DNA from: UBA3774 sp045600025
GTDB taxonomy: Bacteria > Bacillota > Clostridia > Lachnospirales > Lachnospiraceae
Reading direction: 5' to 3'
Assembly: GCA_045600025.1 (NCBI GenBank)
Contig: JAZRXC010000013.1
Span: 1 to 23,654 of the forward strand
Length of the DNA: 23,654 nt
Position numbers and translations under genes: made by a program. Of the stretch, positions 1 through 6,539 are shown one piece after another (the first letter of the stretch is position 1; each line of letters begins with the position of its first letter). The notes below the pieces were generated by a model. The model did not search any database. It worked only from the letters and a program-made list of their open reading frames with translations, and was not told where the DNA came from.

Positions 1-38
1 TTTTTGTTGTACTGATTATCGTACACTAAAAGATTACA

Positions 39-426
39 ATGGTAATGTGTAAGATAAAATCCGGAGGCATAAGGGGAAAATATGCCTTTTCATAAAACAG
101 ATTTTGAACGGAGAAAGAATAGGGGTTATAGTTGACGTAACATTAGCGGAAGAAGGCAAGGTAAAAAGAATAGACCTATGCATGCCGGAAATGTTTAGGT
201 TTAGGAGATATTGTCTTGATTGAGAGGCTTGGAATAACAGGAGACGCAGACATGGACAGCTTCAACAAAATCCAAGAGCTCCACGAAGAAAAAGAAATAT
301 CCTGATGATCCGTATGATGTATACGAATACGAAGATCCGGAAGAATTCTACTACTTCAACTACGATGATTTTATTGACTTCGAAGAGGCAGAGGACTATT
401 TCGAAGAGTATTGGGATAACTATTAA
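39..426 (+). pseudogene. Frameshifted remnant of an unrecognised gene with an acidic, aromatic C-terminus
   Basis: No single frame is open, but coding-like peptide can be followed across three frames. Frame 3 gives a short stretch from the ATG at 39. Frame 2 then continues from about 80 to 195 and includes the peptide GVIVDVTLAEEGKVKRIDLC. Frame 3 resumes from about 196 to 290 (GDIVLIERLGITGDADMDSF). Frame 1 runs from about 290 to the TAA at 424-426. The last 40 residues are almost all Asp, Glu, Tyr, Phe and Trp, ending in EEYWDNY. Two of the three frame changes lie at or near A-runs (77-80 and 289-293), so either gene decay or homopolymer sequencing errors would explain them. I do not recognise the family. 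The gene may begin upstream of the window. Existence as a degraded coding region is moderately likely; function is unknown. Confidence 0.4.
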
Positions 427-556
427 AAACGGAATAGAGTAAGAGGGGAAATAAAGCATCAAGAGTCACGTCGGTATGAAAATAGTAGTGAGTAAATCTG
501 AGAATGGATTATTTGATAATAATTTGATTTATGTTGTCGAGTATTAGACATTTTAG

Positions 557-583
557 TTATCGGACAATAATTTATGGTATAAT
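557..583 (+). promoter_or_regulatory. Candidate promoter with extended -10 for the PLD-helicase gene
   Basis: A perfect TATAAT lies at 578-583, preceded by TG at 575-576, giving the extended -10 form TGnTATAAT. The best -35 is the weak TTATCG at 557-562 (15-nt spacer). Extended -10 promoters tolerate poor -35 boxes. The predicted start near 590 leaves a leader of about 120 nt before the ATG at 712. Confidence 0.55.
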
Positions 584-589
584 AAAAAA

Positions 590-616
590 GCAGAGAAAAC
601 CAGTGTATTACTCTGC
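590..616 (+). repeat. Inverted repeat in the predicted leader of the PLD-helicase mRNA
   Basis: GCAGAG (590-595) pairs perfectly with CTCTGC (611-616) across a 15-nt loop. It would form at the very 5' end of the transcript from the promoter just upstream. No T-run follows, so it is not a normal terminator. It could be a stabilising 5' hairpin, an operator or chance. Confidence 0.35.
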
Positions 617-711
617 CAAAAGACAGGGATATGAAGTTTGGGTCAGAGAATAAAATATAGACATATTAAATCAGATTGAGACTTTGTTAAAGTTAATAGG
701 AGCGATGAATC

Positions 712-3678
712 ATGGCTAATATTTTAGAATATCAAAAAAATATTATTGAAGGATGCGAAACGGCATTCTTAAATCAAGCAATTAATTCTAATCTTGCATA
801 TCGCCCTGAGTTTTTATCCAATGATTATACAAAAGGTAAAAAAGTGCTGGTTTCTATTGAAAGAGAACTGGCTGCTTGCGATGAGTTTAAAATAAGTGTA
901 GCTTTTATCACTTTAAGCGGTATCACTCCATTACTTCAAACATTAAAAGAATTAGAGATTAAAGGTATTCCCGGAAAAATATTAACTACAGATTATCTTT
1001 CTTTCAGTGAACCAGAAGCATTAGAAAAACTTGCTGAATTATCTAATATCGAGCTAAAAATGTTTGTGACAGATAATGAAACTGGTGGATTCCATACTAA
1101 AGGATATATTTTCCGACAGGAAGAAATATACCATTTTATTATTGGTAGCGCGAACATGACGATGAGCGCAGTAACAAAGAATAAAGAATGGAATACAAAG
1201 TTTGTTTCTACACAAAATGGAGAAATGGCTCAAGAGATCCTTTCTGAGTTTGATGCACTTTGGCGGGATTCACATGCAAAGACATATGACTCGTTTATCT
1301 CAGATTATCGTCTCCAATATATGAAGAATAAAATGGTTCGTGCACAGCGTGAAGCAGCTTTGCAAGAGCAAATTATTGAACTAGATCGTTACAAGTTAGT
1401 TCCTAATAAAATGCAGGTTGAATTTGTAAATAATGTTTTGCAATTGCGCTCTCAAAATATTGACAAAGCAATGCTCTTGAGTCCTACTGGAACGGGAAAA
1501 TCATTTGCTTCTGCTTTTGCGGTGAGAGAATTAAATGCACAGCGAATTCTGTTTTTGGTTCATCGAGAGCAAATAGCGAAGCAGACAATTAAAAGCTACA
1601 AGAAGTTATTTGGGTCATCAAAAACTTATGGACTTTTATCAGGAAACAGTAGAGACATAGACGCAGATTATCTTTTCTCAACTATGCAAATGATGGCCAA
1701 GTCTGAAATCCGCAAGAACTTTGATCCTAATGCATTTGACATCATAATAATTGATGAATGCCATCGAGCAGGAGCTAAAAGTTATCAAGATATTATGGGA
1801 TATTTTAAACCCAAATTCTGGTTAGGAATGACGGCAAGTCCAGATACTAATCAGTACGATATATATTCAATTTTTGATCATAATATAGCTTATGAAATTC
1901 GTCTTCAGCAAGCAATGGAAGAAGATTTCTTGTGTCCATTCCATTACTTCGGAATTACCGACCTTGAAATAAACGGGGAAGTTTTTGATGACAATGCTGG
2001 CGTTAGAAATTTTGCGAATCTTATTTCTGATGCAAGAGTAAAATACATCATTGAAAAAGCAGAATACTTTGGATATTCCGGAGATCGCATTAAGGGATTA
2101 ATTTTCTGCAGTCGTAAAGAAGAGGCAAAGGAACTTTCTGCGAAGTTTAACAAGATGCAAAAGAAAGACGGCACTTTGTATAGAACAGAAGTATTGACTG
2201 GAGAAGATAGTCAAGAAAAGAGAGAAGAAGTCTGTCAGAAACTAGTTGGCGATGTTTCCGAAAAAAACAATGATATTTTAGATTATATTTTCACTGTAGA
2301 TATTTTTAATGAAGGTGTGGATTTACCAGAACTGAATCAGATTATTATGTTAAGACCTACTGAGTCACCAGTAGTGTTTATCCAACAATTAGGACGTGGC
2401 CTTAGAAAAGCTGTAAACAAAGAGTATGTGGTTATTCTTGATTTCATTGGAAATTACATGAATAATTTCATGATACCAATCGCGTTGTCGGGTGATCGCA
2501 GTTATAATAAAGATACAATGAGAAGATATGTGAGAGAGGGATCTTGCATTATTCCAGGCAGTTCAACAATCCACTTTGATGAAATATCAAAAAAACGCAT
2601 TTATTCATCTATTGATTCTGCTAAAACGAATGAGATGAAGCTTATTAAAGAATCTTATCAGATACTAAAAAATAAGCTTGGAAGAATTCCTACAGTTCTT
2701 GAATTCAAAAAATATGGATCTATTGATGTCACAAAAATATTTGAAAAAACGGGTTCATACTATGACTTTCTGAAAAAGTATGAAAAAGACTACGATGTGA
2801 CTCTCACTGAGAGTGAGCATGAAATAATTAGGTATTTGTCATGCAAAGTATCTGCATACAAGCGAATACATGAAGTGGCTTTACTTAGATATTTAGTATC
2901 ACAAAGGAATCGCATTTTTTGTTATTATAAATCATTTATGAAAAACACTTATGCCTTGGATGTAATGCCTCAAACTGAAAAATCAGTTTATAGAAATTTA
3001 ACTAATTGTTTTCCTAAAGATGATGACCTAAAGAAATATGAAAACTGCGTACTGATTGAAAAAGCGGAAAAAGGTGCATATCAATTATCATCTCATTTTG
3101 CGCAATTTCTTAAGAATCAAGTTTTTAACAAGATGGTCTGTGAACTTCTTGAATATGCCAAAGAACGTTGCGAGGAAAGTTATTTAGATTATTATAAGGA
3201 TACATGCTTCCAACTCTATAGCAAATATACATATGAAGATGTGTGCAGATTGCTCAATTGGAATAAAAATGCAAATGCTCAGAATATTGGCGGTTATTTT
3301 TATGACACAGAAACGCACACGTTGCCCGTATTCATTAACTACGATAAAGCAGAGGGTGCAATCGCATATGAAGATAGATTTGTTTCGGAAGGGTATTTAA
3401 TAGCATTATCTAAACATCCCAGAAAAATCACATCAACAGATGCTGATCATATTTATAAACGTGGCAAAGATGACCAAAATAACCGAATATTTCTTTTCGT
3501 AAGAAAGAATAAAGACGATAAAGAAGCAAAAGAATTCTATTTCCTTGGAGAAATATTTGCAGAAGGAGAACCTAATCCTATTCATATGGAATCTACAGAT
3601 GATGATGCTTTTGAAATTTCATATAAATTAGATGTACCGGTTCGTAATGATATATATGACTACATTGTAAGAGATTGA
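712..3678 (+). CDS. PLD-nuclease / SF2 helicase / DUF3427-like fusion protein
   Basis: This 988-residue soluble protein probably cuts or remodels nucleic acid using ATP. Residues 40-185 form a phospholipase-D-like nuclease domain with H128-x-K130 and the GSANMT signature at 145-150. Residues 230-600 form an SF2 helicase: Walker A SPTGTGKS (257-264), DECH box (348-351), motif III-like GMTASP (372-377), and QQLGRGLR with the arginine finger (558-565). The C-terminal part, about 690-985, resembles DUF3427, found at the end of such PLD-helicase proteins. Only one PLD half-motif is present, so a dimer would be needed for an active site, as in other single-motif PLD nucleases. The start is set by TAGGAG 9 nt upstream. 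A NUDIX gene follows after 10 nt, probably in the same operon. Related architectures occur in restriction-like and other defence proteins; a defence role here is inferred. Confidence 0.85.
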   Translation: MANILEYQKNIIEGCETAFLNQAINSNLAYRPEFLSNDYTKGKKVLVSIERELAACDEFKISVAFITLSGITPLLQTLKELEIKGIPGKILTTDYLSFSEPEALEKLAELSNIELKMFVTDNETGGFHTKGYIFRQEEIYHFIIGSANMTMSAVTKNKEWNTKFVSTQNGEMAQEILSEFDALWRDSHAKTYDSFISDYRLQYMKNKMVRAQREAALQEQIIELDRYKLVPNKMQVEFVNNVLQLRSQNIDKAMLLSPTGTGKSFASAFAVRELNAQRILFLVHREQIAKQTIKSYKKLFGSSKTYGLLSGNSRDIDADYLFSTMQMMAKSEIRKNFDPNAFDIIIIDECHRAGAKSYQDIMGYFKPKFWLGMTASPDTNQYDIYSIFDHNIAYEIRLQQAMEEDFLCPFHYFGITDLEINGEVFDDNAGVRNFANLISDARVKYIIEKAEYFGYSGDRIKGLIFCSRKEEAKELSAKFNKMQKKDGTLYRTEVLTGEDSQEKREEVCQKLVGDVSEKNNDILDYIFTVDIFNEGVDLPELNQIIMLRPTESPVVFIQQLGRGLRKAVNKEYVVILDFIGNYMNNFMIPIALSGDRSYNKDTMRRYVREGSCIIPGSSTIHFDEISKKRIYSSIDSAKTNEMKLIKESYQILKNKLGRIPTVLEFKKYGSIDVTKIFEKTGSYYDFLKKYEKDYDVTLTESEHEIIRYLSCKVSAYKRIHEVALLRYLVSQRNRIFCYYKSFMKNTYALDVMPQTEKSVYRNLTNCFPKDDDLKKYENCVLIEKAEKGAYQLSSHFAQFLKNQVFNKMVCELLEYAKERCEESYLDYYKDTCFQLYSKYTYEDVCRLLNWNKNANAQNIGGYFYDTETHTLPVFINYDKAEGAIAYEDRFVSEGYLIALSKHPRKITSTDADHIYKRGKDDQNNRIFLFVRKNKDDKEAKEFYFLGEIFAEGEPNPIHMESTDDDAFEISYKLDVPVRNDIYDYIVRD

Positions 3679-3688
3679 GGAGTTTGTA

Positions 3689-4075
3689 ATGAAAAAAGTA
3701 AGAGTTGTAGCTGCAGTAATACGCGACAACAATCGTATTTTTGCCACAGCAAGAGGTTATGGAGAATTCAAAGGCGGTTGGGAATTTCCAGGCGGGAAAA
3801 TCGAGCCAGGAGAAACACCACAAGAGGCATTGAAGCGCGAAATTGTAGAAGAGTTGGCTACAGAAATTAATGTTGGCGAATTGATCGACACGATTGAATA
3901 CGATTATCCTACTTTTCATTTGTCCATGGATTGTTTCTGGTGCGAAATATCATCTGGAGAGTTAGAACTAAAGGAACATGAAGCTGCCAAGTGGCTTACA
4001 AAAGAACAGTTATACAGCGTGAATTGGTTACCAGCAGACATTACGCTAATTGAAAAAATCAAAGAAATAATGTAA
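3689..4075 (+). CDS. NUDIX hydrolase, MutT / (deoxy)nucleoside triphosphate pyrophosphohydrolase type
   Basis: This 128-residue NUDIX protein probably hydrolyses a nucleoside triphosphate or related nucleotide to the monophosphate and pyrophosphate, using Mg2+. The NUDIX box runs from residue 36 to 58: G36, E42, R50-E51, E54-E55. The usual glycine near its end is Ala57, a tolerated variation in the family. The N-terminus (VRVVAAVI) and the C-terminal NWLPADITLIEKIK stretch are typical of small MutT-like and CTP-pyrophosphohydrolase-like members. GAGGAG (3677-3682) overlaps the stop codon of the preceding gene and sits 6 nt before the ATG, so the two are almost certainly translated from one mRNA. 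This suggests a joint role, for example nucleotide clearing alongside nucleic-acid processing. The substrate cannot be read from the sequence. Confidence 0.88.
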   Translation: MKKVRVVAAVIRDNNRIFATARGYGEFKGGWEFPGGKIEPGETPQEALKREIVEELATEINVGELIDTIEYDYPTFHLSMDCFWCEISSGELELKEHEAAKWLTKEQLYSVNWLPADITLIEKIKEIM

Positions 4076-4154
4076 GATAATAGTTAGCGATTTTCCGCAA
4101 AGAATAATATTGGATATTTGTTAAATTCACCTATATTCACGGAGGTTTTTGACT

Positions 4155-4385
4155 ATGGAAGAGGGTAAGACTATTGTTGTTAGTACGAAGAGTAAGTGGG
4201 TGGCTTTTTTCCTTTGCTTTTTCTTTGGGGTGTTTGGCATTCATAGATTCTATGTTGGTAAGACCGGTACCGGGATTTTGTATATTCTTACTGCCGGGCT
4301 GTTTGGTATCGGGGCGATTGTTGATCTGATTCGTATTTTGATCGGGAGCTTTAAGGATGCCAATGGTTTGCCTTTGAAGACCTGA
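4155..4385 (+). CDS. TM2-domain membrane protein
   Basis: This 76-residue protein of unknown function carries a TM2 domain over nearly its whole length. A short polar N-terminus ends in KSKW. A first hydrophobic helix (VAFFLCFFFGVFG) follows, then the family signature GIHRFYVGKTGTG, a second hydrophobic helix containing GAIVDLIRIL, and the closing FKDANGLPL. TM2 proteins have two membrane helices joined by a short loop. ATG 4155 is preferred over the in-frame TTG at 4149, because GGAGG at 4141-4145 is 9 nt from the ATG but only 3 nt from the TTG. It stands alone, 79 nt after the NUDIX gene, and ends 15 nt before a strong terminator. Coding-strand composition is T-rich, unlike the A-rich helicase gene. 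Confidence 0.85.
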   Translation: MEEGKTIVVSTKSKWVAFFLCFFFGVFGIHRFYVGKTGTGILYILTAGLFGIGAIVDLIRILIGSFKDANGLPLKT

Positions 4386-4400
4386 TATTAAGTTTTATTC

Positions 4401-4427
4401 AAGAAGCGCTTCGGCGCTTCTTTTTTT
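4401..4427 (+). terminator. Intrinsic terminator after the TM2 gene (UUCG tetraloop)
   Basis: A 9-bp stem pairs AAGAAGCGC (4401-4409) with GCGCTTCTT (4414-4422). A TTCG loop is closed by C-G, the very stable C(UUCG)G tetraloop. An eight-base T-run spans 4420-4427. The stem is identical to the terminator at 5288-5315. Confidence 0.92.
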
Positions 4428-4533
4428 GTGATGCTACCGTCACATTTTTGTATGTTTTATTTGCCTCAAGGCCTGTTTTTGTGACGATTTGTTACATTTA
4501 TAGATTTTATTCTTTGTATGTGATAGTATCATA
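4427..4533 (+). promoter_or_regulatory. Three TGTGA-type inverted repeats upstream of the BECR-like nuclease gene
   Basis: Three half-palindromes occur in about 105 nt of non-coding DNA. They are TGTGA-N8-TCACA (4427-4444, perfect arms), TGTGA-N7-TTACA (4480-4496, one mismatch) and TGTGA-N5-TCATA (4519-4533). The last includes the small palindrome TGATAgTATCA (4521-4531). TATCAT at 4527-4532 could be the -10 box, which would put the third repeat over the core promoter. The arms recall CRP/FNR-family half-sites, but the spacers differ from the classical 6 nt, so the regulator is unknown. Confidence 0.4.
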
Positions 4534-4555
4534 AAAACTTTTTGAGGAAAAAACT

Positions 4556-5224
4556 ATGCAAGAGATTTTATACAACACAGATGAGGAAACTCTTTATTAC
4601 GAAAATAATTCTGAGTGCTCGACAAGTATTAATAATGGTGGCAAAATCGCTGAGCCTTACGGGATATATTCAGAAAATAATTTCTCTGAAGATAAGTACT
4701 TTTCTAAAATGGTCGATAAAGTAGCATCTCTTAATGTAGGAGGATATATAACTGTTGGTACTATTTTGAAAAATGGAGTACTGAATACTATTGGTTTAAA
4801 TAATGGTAAACTATATATAGATGTTTCAAAGTTGCGCTATGAAATGATAGAACGCAATGACCCAATAGAAAAAGCGAAAATAAAGGACATTCCGAAGATT
4901 CTTGAGCGTCCAATAGTAATTAGTGAATATATTGATATGGAAGGGGTTCATTCTGCCAATGTGTATGGAAATTTATATGTCGGGACTTCGCCAATTGTTG
5001 TTGGTGTTATGATTAAACAATCACCAAAAGGAAATGAAATAAATAAAATTCAAACTATACATCCAAAAAGAAATTTTTATAATGATTTGTCACCGGATAA
5101 GATCTTATATTTGTCAGAAAACAAAAAAGAAACCAAACTTTGGTTTCAGTCCCTCAACGCGCAAGAGCCGTTTCCGAGAGAAAACAAGTTTGGTTACATA
5201 CGCAGTATAGCATATGAAGATTAA
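4556..5224 (+). CDS. Orphan BECR-fold (MuF-C / PBECR-like) nuclease-domain protein
   Basis: This 222-residue protein resembles the C-terminal parts of phage MuF proteins and of large polyvalent proteins of phages and conjugative elements. These carry a barnase/EndoU/colicin E5-D/RelE-type (BECR) RNase-like fold. Family-like segments are DKVASLNVGGYITVGTI (54-70), the LYIDVSKLRYEM element (86-97), IPKILERPIVIS (112-123), a beta-rich core (135-170), an ILYLSENKKE element (183-192), and the closing GYIRSIAYED, which matches the usual GxxxSIRD-like end. The first 50 residues are polar and look like linker. GAGGA (4544-4548) lies 7 nt before the ATG. It is a stand-alone gene between two terminators. 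No neighbouring ORF looks like an immunity protein. Family assignment is from pattern memory and moderately sure; catalytic residues are not identified. Confidence 0.6.
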   Translation: MQEILYNTDEETLYYENNSECSTSINNGGKIAEPYGIYSENNFSEDKYFSKMVDKVASLNVGGYITVGTILKNGVLNTIGLNNGKLYIDVSKLRYEMIERNDPIEKAKIKDIPKILERPIVISEYIDMEGVHSANVYGNLYVGTSPIVVGVMIKQSPKGNEINKIQTIHPKRNFYNDLSPDKILYLSENKKETKLWFQSLNAQEPFPRENKFGYIRSIAYED

Positions 5225-5287
5225 TATCGTCAACTCCCGGTCGAAGAATTCCGAAAGCTAATCAAATAACACATGAAAAATTCACCT

Positions 5288-5315
5288 AAGAAGCGCTATG
5301 GCGCTTCTTTTTTTT
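5288..5315 (+). terminator. Intrinsic terminator after the BECR-like nuclease gene
   Basis: The stem AAGAAGCGC (5288-5296) pairs with GCGCTTCTT (5301-5309) around a TATG loop, followed by T-rich sequence to 5315. The 9-bp stem is identical to that at 4401-4422; only the loop differs. Confidence 0.9.
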
Positions 5316-5327
5316 AGTTTGGTTTTG

Positions 5328-5336
5328 TGATATAAT
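5328..5336 (+). promoter_or_regulatory. Extended -10 promoter immediately before the alanyl-tRNA editing gene
   Basis: TGATATAAT gives a TG-extended, perfect TATAAT (5331-5336). The -35 region falls in the T-run of the preceding terminator and has no clear box. The start point is expected near 5343, only about 3 nt before the ATG at 5346. No ribosome-binding site fits between them. Confidence 0.6.
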
Positions 5337-5345
5337 CTTTCTACT

Positions 5346-6530
5346 ATGAGAGAACAAAATGTTGGTGAGACTAAAAGATTATATTATGTAGACAGCGAGA
5401 TGAAAGATTTTCAGGCTGTTGTTACTACCTGCGGGCCGGCGGCCGATGTAACCGGCGGCAAGAGAAAAGAAGGATACGGAGTCATACTGGCAGAGACTGC
5501 ATTCTTCCCTGAAGGCGGCGGACAACCCGGCGACATCGGAACGCTCGGAGAAGCGAAGGTACTGGACACCGTAGAAGTAAAAGGCGAGATAGTACACATC
5601 ACCGATAAACCGGTAGAAGAAGGCAGCACGGTAAGCGGCAAGATTAACTGGGAAGTACGCTATGACAGGATGCAACAGCACTCAGCAGAACATATCGTAT
5701 CAGGACTCGCATGCAGCAGGTACGGCTATCAGAACGTAGGCTTCCATATCGGAGAAGACAAAACCACACTCGACTTTAACGGACCACTGACAGCTGAAGA
5801 GGTAAAAGAACTCGAGATAGAAGCCAATAAAGTCATCTATCAGATGCTCCCGGTAGAAACCATGTTTCCCACAAAAGAAGAAGAAAAGAAACTGGAATAC
5901 CGCAGCAAGATAGACATAGAAGGACAAGTAAGAATCGTCTATATAGACGGCGTAGACATGTGCGCCTGCTGCGCACCACACGTAAAAAACACCGGTGAGA
6001 TAGGCATAATCAAGATAACCGATGCAATAAACTATAAAGGCGGCATGAGACTCACAATCGTCTGCGGACTAAGAGCAGTCAAAAACTACGTAGCAGAAGA
6101 AGACGCCCTAAGAAGCATCTCAAGAAACCTCTCGGTACCGATAGAAGCAGCCGCCTGCGCAGTCGAAAAACTAAAAGCCGAAACAGAAGACAGAAGGCAA
6201 CGCATCATAGCATGGCAAGAAAAATACGTAAGCCGGCTGGAAACAGAAAAAACAGACAAAAACATCATATTTGAAGAAGAACTGGACGGCGACGTAGCAA
6301 AACGCCTGATAAACAAGATGGCAGAAAAGACGCGCATAGCAGCAGCATTCATCGGAACAGACGAAAAAGGCTACCACTACATCATAGGAAGTGGTACTGA
6401 AGACCTGCAGCAGCTAACACGCCCCATGCACGAAGCATTATCCGGAAGAGGCGGCGGAAAAGGCGGGCAGGTACAAGGCCAGGTAGCAGCAACAAGAGCC
6501 GACATAGAAAACTACTTCAAAAACATATAA
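5346..6530 (+). CDS. Alanyl-tRNA editing protein (AlaX, long form with DHHA1 domain)
   Basis: This cytoplasmic trans-editing enzyme is expected to remove Ser or Gly wrongly attached to tRNA-Ala. The 394 residues hold an N-terminal translation-like region with FFPEGGGQPGDIG (53-65). The zinc-binding editing site follows: H112 and H116 in QQHSAEH, with C208 and H212 in CACCAPH. A coiled linker (about 260-305) leads to a DHHA1 domain with the glycine-rich GRGGGKGGQVQGQ motif (367-379). The length and DHHA1 tail place it in the AlaX-L class. The start at 5346 suits the family, whose members usually begin a few residues before the LYY motif, but no Shine-Dalgarno is present. It begins the run of A-rich, T-poor core genes and is followed after 9 nt by the PHP gene. 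Confidence 0.9.
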   Translation: MREQNVGETKRLYYVDSEMKDFQAVVTTCGPAADVTGGKRKEGYGVILAETAFFPEGGGQPGDIGTLGEAKVLDTVEVKGEIVHITDKPVEEGSTVSGKINWEVRYDRMQQHSAEHIVSGLACSRYGYQNVGFHIGEDKTTLDFNGPLTAEEVKELEIEANKVIYQMLPVETMFPTKEEEKKLEYRSKIDIEGQVRIVYIDGVDMCACCAPHVKNTGEIGIIKITDAINYKGGMRLTIVCGLRAVKNYVAEEDALRSISRNLSVPIEAAACAVEKLKAETEDRRQRIIAWQEKYVSRLETEKTDKNIIFEEELDGDVAKRLINKMAEKTRIAAAFIGTDEKGYHYIIGSGTEDLQQLTRPMHEALSGRGGGKGGQVQGQVAATRADIENYFKNI

Positions 6531-6539
6531 GGAAAACAG

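Larger units (their letters stand above)
427..711 (+). other. Intergenic region ahead of the PLD-helicase gene
   Basis: No credible gene is visible in this AT-rich stretch. It holds a candidate promoter (557-583), an inverted repeat in the predicted leader (590-616) and the ribosome-binding site TAGGAG at 697-702, 9 nt before the ATG at 712. A second ATG at 705 is in another frame and leads nowhere. Confidence 0.6.

Noticed and set aside
262..462. Minus-strand 66-residue hydrophobic ORF
   Set aside because: It is the complement of the acidic-aromatic + strand peptide; its Phe/Ile/Val richness follows from that, and it has no ribosome site.
4110..4137. Possible promoter TTGGAT-N16-TATATT before the TM2 gene
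   Set aside because: The start point would fall inside the GGAGG ribosome site at 4141-4145, removing part of it. Another weak match nearby (TTAGCG/TAATAT, 4084-4110) is no better.
4149..4154. TTG start two codons upstream for the TM2 gene
   Set aside because: Only 3 nt from the Shine-Dalgarno; the ATG at 4155 has normal spacing.
4542..4724. 60-residue + strand ORF overlapping the BECR-like gene
   Set aside because: No ribosome site, and it lies in another frame of a better supported gene.
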